A program made the translations under genes and the position numbers. DNA of 57,802 nucleotides from Rhodospirillales bacterium (GTDB lineage: Bacteria > Pseudomonadota > Alphaproteobacteria > Rhodospirillales > Casp-alpha2), in the NCBI GenBank assembly GCA_018662225.1, contig JABJGO010000077.1:1-57802 (forward strand), in the 5' to 3' direction. Each line of letters opens with the position of its first letter. The stretch's first letter is position 1. Shown here in pieces: positions 33,284 through 42,148 of the stretch. The notes under the pieces were generated by a model. It saw only the letters and a list, made by a program, of their open reading frames with translations, did no database searches and was not told the DNA's origin.

Positions 33284-33310
33284 TGCTCGGTCGCGATGTG
33301 ACGAAGGGGC

Positions 33311-33727
33311 TTATTTTCGTGAGTCCCAAGCGAACTCGATGCGATTGCCGCCGGGTTCATAGATCATGAAATGCCGTTTCGGTCCTTTGCCAGAAAGCGC
33401 CGGGGCGAACTCTACCTCCACACCTGACCAGTCATGGATACGGTCATAGAGCGCATCAAGTTCGTCGGAACTCGCAATGCGTAGAGCCAGGTGATGAAGC
33501 CCGATGTTGGCGCGTCTGTCGAATTGTATGGCGTGATCCGGTCGAGCCACTTGCCAGAGTGTCAGGACTGCGTTGCCATCACTGACAAAGGTGGCAGGAT
33601 AATCTGGTCGGCCGCCCACTTCCTGCCAACCTAGGCCATTGGTGAAAAATTCTACAGACTGGTCAAGGGAAGAGACCGTTAATCCAACATGGTCGACGCC
33701 ATGGGTCAGGGCATATGATTCAGGCAT
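33311..33727 (-). CDS. VOC family (glyoxalase-fold) protein
   Basis: A 138-residue protein with two paired beta-alpha-beta-beta-beta units. It begins 'HGVDHVGLTVSSLDQSVEFF' and ends 'HFMIYEPGGNRIEFAW', with metal-binding residues likely at H12, H77 and E134. Fold members include dioxygenases, glyoxalases and resistance proteins; the reaction here is unknown. It lies 12 bases after pdxJ on the same strand. Confidence 0.85.
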   Translation of the reverse strand: MPESYALTHGVDHVGLTVSSLDQSVEFFTNGLGWQEVGGRPDYPATFVSDGNAVLTLWQVARPDHAIQFDRRANIGLHHLALRIASSDELDALYDRIHDWSGVEVEFAPALSGKGPKRHFMIYEPGGNRIEFAWDSRK

Positions 33728-33739
33728 GCTCTACGACCT

Positions 33740-34519
33740 CTATCGACTGCTGGCCAGTTGCTGTGGTTTCACGGCACCCGATGCATCGTTAAGCGTTGAC
33801 ACATAGGCACGGACAGCGGCGTCCATGCCCATGATCAGGGCATCGACGGTGAGCGCATGGCCGATGGATACTTCTTCGATATAGGGCATGGCTGCTAAGA
33901 ACTTGGGCAAGTTGTCCAAATTGAGATCATGCCCGGCATTCAGTCCCAGCCCGGCATCACGCATGGCGCTGGCGGCGCGGGCAAAGCTGTCGATAGATTG
34001 CGTGGCGCGTCCTTTGGTAAAGGCATGATGATAGGGGCCGGTGTATAACTCGACCCGATCGGCGCCTGCGTCCCTTGCCGGCCCTGCCATAGACGGATCA
34101 TCATCCACAAACAGGGCTAGTCGCGCCCCGCAACCTTTCAGGCGGGTAATGATCTGCTTCAGCATTTCTTGGTTAGCCGGAATATCCCAGCCGTGGTCAG
34201 ACGTGCTCTGGCCCGGATCATCCGGCACCAGCGTGACCTGTTCAGGGCGGGTTTCTTCCACCAGAGCCATAAAGTCTTCGGTGGGGTAACCTTCGATATT
34301 GAATTCTACGCTACCGGGATACTCGGATTTCAGCATGGCCCCCAACTCGCGCACGTCCGAGCGACGGATATGGCGCTCGTCCGGGCGAGGGTGAACGGTT
34401 ATGCCCCCGGCCCCCGCCGCAATAGCCGAGCGCGCCATAACCAGCAGGTCAGGGTAGGTGAGATCGCGCTGGTTCCGCAGCAAGGCGACTTTATTCAAAT
34501 TGACACTGAGAACTGTCAT
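33740..34519 (-). CDS. pdxJ: pyridoxine 5'-phosphate synthase
   Basis: A 259-residue TIM barrel that condenses 1-deoxyxylulose 5-phosphate with 3-amino-2-oxopropyl phosphate in de novo vitamin B6 synthesis. 'LSVNLNKVALLRNQR', 'GITVHPRPDERHIR', 'FNIEGYPT', 'VTLVPDDPGQ', 'RVELYTGPYHHAF' and 'GLNAGHDLNLDNLP' are all PdxJ signatures. The divergent MocR regulator across a 110-base gap probably controls it. Confidence 0.96.
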   Translation of the reverse strand: MTVLSVNLNKVALLRNQRDLTYPDLLVMARSAIAAGAGGITVHPRPDERHIRRSDVRELGAMLKSEYPGSVEFNIEGYPTEDFMALVEETRPEQVTLVPDDPGQSTSDHGWDIPANQEMLKQIITRLKGCGARLALFVDDDPSMAGPARDAGADRVELYTGPYHHAFTKGRATQSIDSFARAASAMRDAGLGLNAGHDLNLDNLPKFLAAMPYIEEVSIGHALTVDALIMGMDAAVRAYVSTLNDASGAVKPQQLASSR

Positions 34520-34537
34520 GGCATCATTCCGATATTG

Positions 34538-34558
34538 AAATTGTTATAGTAACAATTT
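34538..34558. promoter_or_regulatory. 9-3-9 inverted repeat between pdxJ and the MocR gene
   Basis: AAATTGTTA (34538-34546), spacer TAG, TAACAATTT (34550-34558): a perfect inverted repeat 18 bases upstream of the pdxJ start. Further TTGTT-type half-sites occur at 34576-34590 nearer the MocR gene. MocR proteins often bind repeated half-sites, so this is a likely operator set. Confidence 0.6.
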
Positions 34559-34629
34559 GCTTGTATCTCTTGGGTAATACCTATAATTGTTCTGTTGTTA
34601 CGGTCAATAACTATATTGTGTGCATAACA

Positions 34630-36036
34630 ATGTGGATGCCTGAAGCTCTTGATCCGGATATATCGCTGTACCGCGCCATCGCTGAGCGTTTGCGGGTGGA
34701 CATGGCGTCTGGTGCGCTGAAGCCGGGCGCGCGTCTGCCTACGGTCCGTAATCTGGCCTATGATATGGGTATCAATATGGGCACGGTTTACCGGGCCTAT
34801 ACCCTGGCCGAGCAACAGGGATTGGTCTCCAAGGAATTGGGCCGGGGCACTTTTGTTCGTGATGTAACGGGCGATGGTCAGGCGCTGGGTGCGCAAAGTA
34901 CAGAAGCGGTTGAAACCGGCCCGGTGGATTTGACCCGAAACGAGCCACCATTCGTGCCGCTGGATGCCATGTTGCGTCAATCGCTGGCCGATATCGCGCG
35001 CGACAGTCCGTTGGACGGTATGCTGGAATATGGCCACAGTCAGGGCCTCGCCCGCCACCGTGAAATATTGGCCCGCTGGATGCACCAGTCACAGGGCTTC
35101 GATGCAGACCCGGACCGGTTGGTCATAACCGGTGGCGCACAACAGGGCCTGACCATTGCATTGGGCGCGTTGTGTAATCCGGGCGATACCATTTTGGTGG
35201 AAGAGCTTTCCTACCCCGGTGTACGAAACCTGGCTCGCTTTTTTGGCCTTAACCTGAAACCAGTCCAATTGGATGAACAGGGTATCTTACCTGAAGACCT
35301 GGACCGGGTATGCGGTGAAAGCGGTGCCCGCGTGCTGTATTGCATGCCCCATGCTCAGAACCCCACTACAGCAACCATGGGCGCAGAACGCCGCACGCAA
35401 ATTGCGGCTGTGGCGCAGCAGCATGACCTCATGGTTATCGAAGATGACGTGAACGCCCATGATGACCATAACGGTACGTCGGGTCCTGATTGTTGGGCAC
35501 CATTGGCGTCTGAAATGCCAGACCGGGTGGTTTATATTTCCAGTTTATCCAAAATCATCGCGCCGGGCCTGCGTGTGGGCATGATCACGGCTCCGCCATC
35601 ATTGTTCGATGAAGTATTGGCGGCCAGCCAGACCACCAGCTGGATGGCACCGCCACTGATGGCGGAACTGGCCAGTTTATGGATACGCAACGGCACCGCG
35701 CGCGATCTGGTCATCCATCGTTCGGCCATCACGGCCAAACTGCAACAGACAGCGGCTGAGGTGTTAGCCGAAATTCCCTATCGGTGGCATCCGGCAAACA
35801 CCCATTTGTGGGTGCCCTTGCCACCGCCCTGGTCATCGCGGGAATTTGTGGAAACCGCACAGGCGCGGGGTGTACAGGTTTCACCATCCACCCAGTTCGC
35901 CATTGATCCGGCTACGGTTAAGCCGGGTATCCGTGCGTGCCTTAGTGAAATGCCGGAAGCGCGGTTGCGCGAGGCACTGGGAACAATTACCGAGCTTTAT
36001 TTCGAGCCACCCCGTCCGCAATCGTTCAGGATGTAA
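34630..36036 (+). CDS. MocR/PdxR-type regulator (GntR HTH fused to aminotransferase fold)
   Basis: About 468 residues. The N-terminal GntR winged helix (about 10-80) contains 'LKPGARLPTVRNLAYDMGINMGT'; a linker leads to a fold-type I aminotransferase domain with PLP lysine K308 in 'ISSLSKIIAPGLRVG' and 'YCMPHAQNPTTATM'. Such proteins sense pyridoxal phosphate and regulate B6 or amine genes. The divergent pdxJ makes a PdxR-like role likely. ATG 34630 (or 34636) is preferred over the start at 34561, which lies in the operator region. Confidence 0.88.
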   Translation: MWMPEALDPDISLYRAIAERLRVDMASGALKPGARLPTVRNLAYDMGINMGTVYRAYTLAEQQGLVSKELGRGTFVRDVTGDGQALGAQSTEAVETGPVDLTRNEPPFVPLDAMLRQSLADIARDSPLDGMLEYGHSQGLARHREILARWMHQSQGFDADPDRLVITGGAQQGLTIALGALCNPGDTILVEELSYPGVRNLARFFGLNLKPVQLDEQGILPEDLDRVCGESGARVLYCMPHAQNPTTATMGAERRTQIAAVAQQHDLMVIEDDVNAHDDHNGTSGPDCWAPLASEMPDRVVYISSLSKIIAPGLRVGMITAPPSLFDEVLAASQTTSWMAPPLMAELASLWIRNGTARDLVIHRSAITAKLQQTAAEVLAEIPYRWHPANTHLWVPLPPPWSSREFVETAQARGVQVSPSTQFAIDPATVKPGIRACLSEMPEARLREALGTITELYFEPPRPQSFRM

Positions 36037-36052
36037 AATTCAGCGCAACTAT

Positions 36053-36829
36053 TTAAGCTGATCCGTCCTTGCCGTGCTTTTGGTAATGGCCGGCAGCGCG
36101 GTCCAGATAGGCCTGCTCAATGGTGTCGAAGTTTTCTTCCATGAGTAGCTTACGCACGGCATGGGCACGTTCGCCTGTATCAATATCCAGAAGACCGGAT
36201 TCAATGCCGGCCAAGGTCTCACCGGCTATATCTTCCGGTGTGGCCATCTCGTCTTCGATACCTTCGGTCATGTCCGTTGCAATGAGCCCGGCATAAACGC
36301 CATGAACGGACGTGCCCTGTTCCTGCAATTCGTAACGCAAACTCTGTGTCAGCGACATGGCGGCCGCTTTGCTGACACAATAGGTGCCAAATGGCGCAAA
36401 GCCGTGAAGGCTTCCCACGGACAGCATATTCACAACGGCGCTGTTGTTTTTTGATTTTTTCAGAACAGGTGCAAAAGCCAGACACATACGCGCCACACCA
36501 TAGAGGTTAACCTCCAGTTCCTGGCGCAGCGGCTCAAGATTACCAGCCTCAATCAAACCCAACCTGGTGAGCACACCAGCATTGTTTATCAGCAATGTAA
36601 CATCGCCTGCTATTTTAGCGGCGTTGCTGACGGACACATCGTCGGTCACATCCAGGGAAACAGCCTCAATCTTGTCTCCATAGCTATCGATGAGTGATGT
36701 GAGCGATGCTGTGTCGCGCGCACAAGCGTAGACCTTGGCGGCCCCCCGTGTGATCAGGGCATCCACAAAGCATTTGCCCAGACCCCGATTGGCACCGGTA
36801 ACAAGTGCAACAGAGCCCGCAATCTGCAT
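36053..36829 (-). CDS. short-chain dehydrogenase/reductase
   Basis: A 258-residue SDR with 'VTGANRGLGKCFVDAL', 'LLINNAGVL' and active site Y153-ish in 'GTYCVSKAAAMSL'. The C-terminal part with 'MTEGIEDEMATPEDIAG' resembles the SDR group used as broad carbonyl reductases. It lies 2 bases after the gapR gene on the same strand, probably co-transcribed with it. The substrate is unknown. Confidence 0.88.
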   Translation of the reverse strand: MQIAGSVALVTGANRGLGKCFVDALITRGAAKVYACARDTASLTSLIDSYGDKIEAVSLDVTDDVSVSNAAKIAGDVTLLINNAGVLTRLGLIEAGNLEPLRQELEVNLYGVARMCLAFAPVLKKSKNNSAVVNMLSVGSLHGFAPFGTYCVSKAAAMSLTQSLRYELQEQGTSVHGVYAGLIATDMTEGIEDEMATPEDIAGETLAGIESGLLDIDTGERAHAVRKLLMEENFDTIEQAYLDRAAGHYQKHGKDGSA

Positions 36830-36831
36830 GA

Positions 36832-37080
36832 CTAGATTTCCATTTCCAATGCGCGCATATAGACGGCCATGATTTCATCCATCTCACGCCGGTCAGCGGT
36901 ATCCATCTTGCGTAATTTGATAATGTTGCGCATGACCTTGATGTCAAATCCGGCGCCTTTGGCTTCGGCAAAGACCTCACGCACATCTTCAGCCAGCGCC
37001 GCTTTTTCTTCTTCCAAACGTTCAATACGCTCGATAATTGTTCGCAACCGATCTGCTGCCACACCGCCAACATCAGCCAT
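36832..37080 (-). CDS. gapR: GapR / DUF2312 nucleoid-associated protein
   Basis: An 82-residue helical protein: 'DRLRTIIERIERLEEEKAALAED' followed by 'EAKGAGFDIKVMRNIIKLRKMD' are the conserved helices of DUF2312. GapR of Caulobacter clamps overtwisted, AT-rich DNA and helps replication and topoisomerase action. The family is nearly restricted to alphaproteobacteria (and their phages), a strong taxonomic marker. GAGAGACAAC precedes the ATG. Confidence 0.94.
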   Translation of the reverse strand: MADVGGVAADRLRTIIERIERLEEEKAALAEDVREVFAEAKGAGFDIKVMRNIIKLRKMDTADRREMDEIMAVYMRALEMEI

Positions 37081-37206
37081 GTTGTCTCTCCTTATTCGTG
37101 AATATGAATTCCCATGTCCTATAAGTTAGGGCGTTAGCCGGACATTAACGCCGGGCTACCGCAGGCACAAGTATCCGCCTGTGGAAAACAACTCAATTTA
37201 GACGAT

Positions 37207-38133
37207 TTAGATGGGGCGTGCCTTGTTGCCAAAAAGCCGTGCCCAGGTACCCTTGGGGGCTTCCATGGCGATCAGGCCCAAGGCAACCAGTGCCACACCG
37301 CCCCATTGGCTTACGCTCAGGCGTTCACCGAATATCCATGCCGCAAGCAGGATGGTTGTGATCGGTTCCATGAATGTAAGCATAGCGGCACGAGATGCGC
37401 CAATCAGGCTGGCAGCGATTAGAAACGTGAGATAGGCAATCAGGTACCCCACGCCATTGCCCATGCTGCTGGCCCAGCCCTGGGTGGATGCTGGCCACTG
37501 TGCTTCACCAATGGTGAGCAACACGATGGCAAACAGCACGAACGTCCAAAAGGAAATGTGGAAGCTGGTCGTCATGCCACCCACATGATCGTTCACCCGT
37601 ACCATATAAAGGACCATGGTGGTTGCAAAGAACGCGGCGGCGGACGCGGCAAGCACGCCAGTAAGCGATATGGTGGAGAAATCAACCGCCAGTGCGATGG
37701 CAATTCCGGCAAGCGCGGCAACGCCCCAGAATAACCGAAACCGGGTTAGGTTCGCGCGGCCGGTAGCATGATAGAAGAATGCGACCCACAAGGGGTTTGT
37801 GAACAAAATCAGGCTCGCCAGACTGATCGTCAAATGGTGTAGCGCCATATAAAAGAAGTAATTCATCAGGGCAGAAGAAACGCATGCGGCCAATGCCAAC
37901 ATGCGCACAGGCGCCGGAATGGTAAAGGAGGCCCCTTTGATCGCCATGAAGCCACCCAACAGGACGACGGCGGTAAATGCCCGAATAGCAATCAGGGTTT
38001 CTGTGTTCGTGCCATCATGGAACGCCAGTTTGGCCGTGCTTGGCATAAAGGCAACAGCAACCGCCCCGATGACCAACAGCGCAACAGCAATAACCGTATC
38101 ACGTTTCGATGGCTCCACGGTCGCGTTGCTCAT
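37207..38133 (-). CDS. DMT superfamily (EamA) transporter
   Basis: A 308-residue protein with ten membrane helices in two EamA repeats; the second repeat ends in 'AMLTFMEPITTILLAAWIFGERLSVSQWGG', the typical EamA close. It probably exports metabolites or takes up amino-acid-like solutes; the substrate is unknown. Its start overlaps the end of the carboxylate-amine ligase gene by 4 bases, so the two form a unit. Confidence 0.9.
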   Translation of the reverse strand: MSNATVEPSKRDTVIAVALLVIGAVAVAFMPSTAKLAFHDGTNTETLIAIRAFTAVVLLGGFMAIKGASFTIPAPVRMLALAACVSSALMNYFFYMALHHLTISLASLILFTNPLWVAFFYHATGRANLTRFRLFWGVAALAGIAIALAVDFSTISLTGVLAASAAAFFATTMVLYMVRVNDHVGGMTTSFHISFWTFVLFAIVLLTIGEAQWPASTQGWASSMGNGVGYLIAYLTFLIAASLIGASRAAMLTFMEPITTILLAAWIFGERLSVSQWGGVALVALGLIAMEAPKGTWARLFGNKARPI

Positions 38134-39266
38134 ACTGGGTCAGGTCGCGTGGTTTTGATCAGCATATCGACCACGGCGCGAAGGGCGGTGTCTTGATCAG
38201 CCCCGCCATCGATGGCCGCTTGATAGGCGTTGCGTTGCAGGTGCGCGCTGGTGCCACGGTTCAGGATCGTTCGGACGTGGCCAATCTCCTTTTCGCATCC
38301 GGCTTCAGCGGCATCTTCTGCCGTGAGGTCCAACAGCTCCTCAACCAAATCCGGTACGGGGACCAATTCACCTTTGCCAAAATCGATCAGGGGCTCATCA
38401 ATTCCATAGCGTTGCGCCCGCCAGCGGTTTTCTGCCACCAGCATATTTGAATATCGCCGCCAGCGTTGGTTGCTGCCTTTAAGCCGGTACAGCATACGCA
38501 AGATGCACACGAACAAGGCCCCGATGGCCACCGCATCGTCTACATCGGTGCACACATCACAGATACGCATTTCCAGCGTGGGGTATCGATCGCTGGGTCT
38601 TAAATCCCACCATATTTTTGTGGCGTCCTGTAAAATACCAGCTTGTACCAACACATCCACATGGCGTTGATAATCAACGAAAGTTTCAAACGGTTCAGGC
38701 AGGCCTGTGCGTGGCAGTTCCGTGAAAATGCTGAGCCGGTAACTGGCAAGGCCAGTGTCGTTCTTTTGCCAAAATGGCGAAGAGGTGGAAAGCGCTAACA
38801 GATGAGGCAGGAAATATGTGACCTGATTCATCAAATCCATGCGCAGTTCGTCGTCATCACCCAGACCCACATGCACATGCATGCCACTGATCAACAATCG
38901 GCGAACCACCGTTTGCAGATCGTTGGCGATGTCATTGTAGCGGGTATCGTCCGTGTGCCGGGCTTCCTGCCAGCGGCTGATGGGGTGCGTTGCCGCAGCA
39001 ATTGGGGCAAAGCCGTATTTTTCGGCGACCTCGGCCACCGTGGAGCGCATGTGGACAAGTTGTTCACGTGCCTCGGCTGGTGATGCACACACCGGCGTGC
39101 CGATTTCGATTTGTGAGGCCATGAATTCGTGGCCCACATGGTCGCCAAGTTTTTGCTCGCATTCGGTAAACAGGGCATCGGGTGGGGCGGCTGCTTCGCG
39201 GGTCTCTATATTGACGAGGTGGTATTCCTCCTCGATGCCCATGGTGAACGGTGGTTTGGCAGCCAT
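38130..39266 (-). CDS. carboxylate-amine ligase, YbdK/GCS2 family
   Basis: A 378-residue member of the glutamate-cysteine ligase type 2 family. Hallmarks are 'FTMGIEEEYHLVN', 'EFMASQIEIGTPVC', 'ISGMHVHVGLGDDD', 'PTLEMRICDVCTDVDD' and 'NRWRAQRYG'. YbdK-type enzymes show weak gamma-glutamyl-cysteine ligase activity; the true acid and amine are unknown. It stands between N-formylglutamate amidohydrolase (14-base gap) and a DMT transporter on one strand. Confidence 0.92.
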   Translation of the reverse strand: MAAKPPFTMGIEEEYHLVNIETREAAAPPDALFTECEQKLGDHVGHEFMASQIEIGTPVCASPAEAREQLVHMRSTVAEVAEKYGFAPIAAATHPISRWQEARHTDDTRYNDIANDLQTVVRRLLISGMHVHVGLGDDDELRMDLMNQVTYFLPHLLALSTSSPFWQKNDTGLASYRLSIFTELPRTGLPEPFETFVDYQRHVDVLVQAGILQDATKIWWDLRPSDRYPTLEMRICDVCTDVDDAVAIGALFVCILRMLYRLKGSNQRWRRYSNMLVAENRWRAQRYGIDEPLIDFGKGELVPVPDLVEELLDLTAEDAAEAGCEKEIGHVRTILNRGTSAHLQRNAYQAAIDGGADQDTALRAVVDMLIKTTRPDPV

Positions 39267-39280
39267 GTGTCTCTCCGTTC

Positions 39281-40075
39281 TCAGAACCGCTGGACGCTGT
39301 ACATGCCATCACGCCGAATGATTTGTTGCAGGGCATAAGCCAGAATCTGAGCCCAGCGTTCCTGGCCCTCTTCATCGGCGACCTGGTCCTGCCGAATTTC
39401 GATGACGCCATTGGCAAGGCCCGGCGAGGTGCCGTGGAAATCGATTGTATAGGCGGCTTCCATGCCGGAATAGGGCTCATTATCACCAATGTTCAAACCC
39501 TGTTCACGCAGGATTTCCATCATCGGCTCGCCAATACGGGGGTCGCGGTTATAGAGCACACCGGCGTCCCACGGGCGTTCCTGGGTTCCGAAATTGGGGG
39601 TGAAGCTGTGCACGGAAAACAACACCGGCGGTACACCCTCGGTCCGCCAGCGGTGACCAATCTCCGTTGAGATAGTCTGATGATAGGGCCAGAACAAGGC
39701 GTCCACGCGTTTAAGTGCATCGGGTTCGGACAGCCGCTCATTGCCGGGAATGGCCGTATCGTCACTCACGTCGCCAATGGATTCGGGGTGGCCCAACGGT
39801 CGGTTGCAATCAATGACCAACCGGGAATAGTTGTGCAGGATCGCCGTGGCATCCAGCAGCTCGGACATACGTTCGGTCACAGCGCGCGCGCCAATGTCAT
39901 AAGCGATGTGGCGTTCCATATCGCTGGCTTGCATACCCAAACCGCCCAGTGCGGTCGGCACGGCGCGGCCTGCGTGATCGCAGATCAGCACCAGATGGGC
40001 AGTGCCATCAGAATTGATTTTCTCAAACGCCGAGGGATCATTAGGACCCAATAAGGGCGTGCTCGTTTCTGTCAT
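39281..40075 (-). CDS. N-formylglutamate amidohydrolase family protein
   Basis: A 264-residue hydrolase of the FGase family. 'LICDHAGRAVP', 'HIAYDIGARAVTERM', 'ILHNYSRLVIDCNRPL', 'LFSVHSFTPNF' and 'YTIDFHGTSPGLANGVIEIRQD' region give the likely zinc ligands and arginines. It could act on N-formylglutamate or a similar amide. ATG 40075 has GGGA 8 bases before it and is preferred over starts at 40093 or 40150. It probably shares an operon with the ligase and DMT genes. Confidence 0.9.
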   Translation of the reverse strand: MTETSTPLLGPNDPSAFEKINSDGTAHLVLICDHAGRAVPTALGGLGMQASDMERHIAYDIGARAVTERMSELLDATAILHNYSRLVIDCNRPLGHPESIGDVSDDTAIPGNERLSEPDALKRVDALFWPYHQTISTEIGHRWRTEGVPPVLFSVHSFTPNFGTQERPWDAGVLYNRDPRIGEPMMEILREQGLNIGDNEPYSGMEAAYTIDFHGTSPGLANGVIEIRQDQVADEEGQERWAQILAYALQQIIRRDGMYSVQRF

Positions 40076-40200
40076 ATTTGTGTTCCCGTCCATGCTCGCA
40101 CTATACCTGCCCTGTACAGGAAATCGAGTGTGGAATCCATGGATAGACATTCACCCCATTTATAGGCAACGTTCCATTGTATTGGTGGGTAGGGGAGAAA

Positions 40201-41124
40201 ATGTCGGAACCAATAACCAAAGCTGGTGTGTCGCGTCGTGGCTTTGCCATGGGTATCATGGTGTTGGGGTCCGTGGTGATCAGTTTCGCCGGTGTTCTGG
40301 TACGAAACATTGAAGATGCGGATCCCTGGCAAATCAATTTTTATCGCGCCGCGGCGCTTGTAGCGGCCACGCTGCTCATCCTGCTCATCCAGTACCGGGG
40401 CGAGACCATCACCCGTATTCGCCGTGTGGGCTGGCCGGGAATATGGGGTGGGATGTTGCTGTCCGTTGCCGGGATTGCTTATCTACAGTCGATCACCAAT
40501 ACAACCGTGGCTAATACACTGTTCATGCTCAGTGCCATTCCTTTTTTTACCGCACTTCTTGCCTGGTTGATTATGAAGGAGAGACTGCAGCGAGAAACAC
40601 TGATTACCATGTTGGTGGCTGCGGCCGGTGTATCGGTGATGCTCACGGATGGGTTCGGTGTGGGTTCCATGTACGGCAACCTGATGGGGGTCGTAACAGC
40701 CCTTGGGTTTTCAGGGTTCGCCGTGATTGTACGAAAATACAGAGACGTGGATATGATGCCCACACTGGTTATTTCCAGCGCTATCATTCTGGTGGTGTCA
40801 TTTTTGGCGCGCTATGACGACCTTGATATCCCGGTGAATGATATTGTGCTGTGCTTTATCTGGGGGGCCATTTTGTCCGGTTTGGCCAACTGGATATTTA
40901 TCGTCGCATCGCGCTACCTGATCGCGGCCGAAGTAACTCTGTTCATGATGTTGGAATTTTCTCTGGGACCGATCTGGGTATGGTTGTTTGTGGCAGAGGT
41001 TCCGTCGCACCTGACCATTGTTGGTGGCGCCATGGTGATTAGCGCCGTTGCGTGCCGTTCTGTGGCCCAACTGGTGGTCGCGAGGAAACACCGCGTACCA
41101 GTCGATCCAGCACCGCCTCTTTAA
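40201..41124 (+). CDS. DMT superfamily (EamA) transporter
   Basis: A 307-residue, ten-helix transporter with two EamA repeats: 'LVRNIEDADPWQINFYRAAAL' in the first and 'LFMMLEFSLGPIWVWLFVAEVPS' in the second. ATG 40201 follows TAGGGGAG and is clearly better than the TTG at 40177. Its last 4 bases overlap the end of the convergent LysR gene. The substrate is unknown. Confidence 0.9.
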   Translation: MSEPITKAGVSRRGFAMGIMVLGSVVISFAGVLVRNIEDADPWQINFYRAAALVAATLLILLIQYRGETITRIRRVGWPGIWGGMLLSVAGIAYLQSITNTTVANTLFMLSAIPFFTALLAWLIMKERLQRETLITMLVAAAGVSVMLTDGFGVGSMYGNLMGVVTALGFSGFAVIVRKYRDVDMMPTLVISSAIILVVSFLARYDDLDIPVNDIVLCFIWGAILSGLANWIFIVASRYLIAAEVTLFMMLEFSLGPIWVWLFVAEVPSHLTIVGGAMVISAVACRSVAQLVVARKHRVPVDPAPPL

Positions 41125-42032
41125 TGTCGGGTGGTATCGGCAAAGTGATTTTTGCACACGGTAGCAAAAGCCTGCGCCATACGCGTGGGGCGGGTTCTGG
41201 CCATGCGGGCAAGCACAATGGCGCCTTGTGGCACGTCATCGCTGAGCGGAATAGCGACGATACGTTTGCCATCGTAGGTCAGATCGCCAGCCGGCCGGGT
41301 CACCAGTACAGAATACCCAAAACCATTACCGACCATGCTGCGGACTGTTTCGAACGATGGTGATCGATACTGAATGTTTGGCTCGAAGCCCAAATGGATA
41401 AACAGGGTGGTGAAGTACCGGGACGATGGCAGCATATCCAACAGGATCATGGGCTCGTCGATCATTTCTTCCAGGCTTAATTCGGCGCGGTTGGCGAACT
41501 TGTGCCCTTCGGGTAACAGGACGTAGGGCGGAAAATCGGCCAGCGGTTCGGTGTCCAGGTTTTCCGGCAGGTCAGCACTGTACACGACTGCCAGTTCGAA
41601 CTGGCCTGTTTCCAATCCGGTAACCAGATCGTTTTGCATGCCTTCGGTCAGCCTGATTTGCGCGTCAGGATAGGCGTCTTGAAAATCCTTGATAAGGCGC
41701 GGCATGTAAAACGAGGCAATGGTCAGGAAGCAGCCCACATCGAAAATACCGGCGACCTCTTCGCCTGTCTGCACAGCACTGTTCAGGACGTCTCCTGCGT
41801 GGCCCAGAAGGGCGCGCATCTCAACCACCATGCGCTGGCCAGCCGGGGTCAGCGACACGCCCTGGGCGTGGTGTCGAATAAACAATTGAATGCCCAGCAC
41901 GTCTTCCAGCTTGGATACAGCGCTGGAAACACTTGGTTGTGCCACGTTAAGCGATGCAGCCGCAGCCGCAATAGAGCCGTGGTCGGCTGCCGCAACAAAG
42001 TATCTGGCCTGACGTAGAGTGTAGTTAATCAA
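41121..42032 (-). CDS. LysR family transcriptional regulator
   Basis: A 303-residue LTTR. The N-terminal winged helix 'TLRQARYFVAAADHGSIAAAAASLNVAQPSVS' region is complete, followed by an effector domain with 'GIFDVGCFLTIASFYMPRLIKDF'. No ATG is available before the HTH, so the start is TTG 42032 with AGG a few bases before it. It is divergent from the monooxygenase-Rieske operon, which it most likely controls in response to the substrate or an intermediate. Confidence 0.9.
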   Translation of the reverse strand: MINYTLRQARYFVAAADHGSIAAAAASLNVAQPSVSSAVSKLEDVLGIQLFIRHHAQGVSLTPAGQRMVVEMRALLGHAGDVLNSAVQTGEEVAGIFDVGCFLTIASFYMPRLIKDFQDAYPDAQIRLTEGMQNDLVTGLETGQFELAVVYSADLPENLDTEPLADFPPYVLLPEGHKFANRAELSLEEMIDEPMILLDMLPSSRYFTTLFIHLGFEPNIQYRSPSFETVRSMVGNGFGYSVLVTRPAGDLTYDGKRIVAIPLSDDVPQGAIVLARMARTRPTRMAQAFATVCKNHFADTTRH

Positions 42033-42049
42033 TAAAACCTATCCAATTC

Positions 42050-42099
42050 AAAGATAAATAATATTTTATCTTTATAACCTATTGGCCTGATAATGCCAA
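42050..42099. promoter_or_regulatory. two inverted repeats in the LysR - monooxygenase gap
   Basis: AAAGATAAA (42050-42058) and TTTATCTTT (42065-42073) form a perfect 9-6-9 repeat, and TTGGC (42082-42086) with GCCAA (42095-42099) forms a 5-8-5 repeat. The first fits the symmetric T-N11-A style of LysR sites. Both sit in the 116-base divergent gap, where LTTR recognition and activation sites are expected. Confidence 0.5.
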
Positions 42100-42148
42100 C
42101 CATCAACAACACCATGTAACGCCGACGTTTCAATAGGAGAGCACGACA

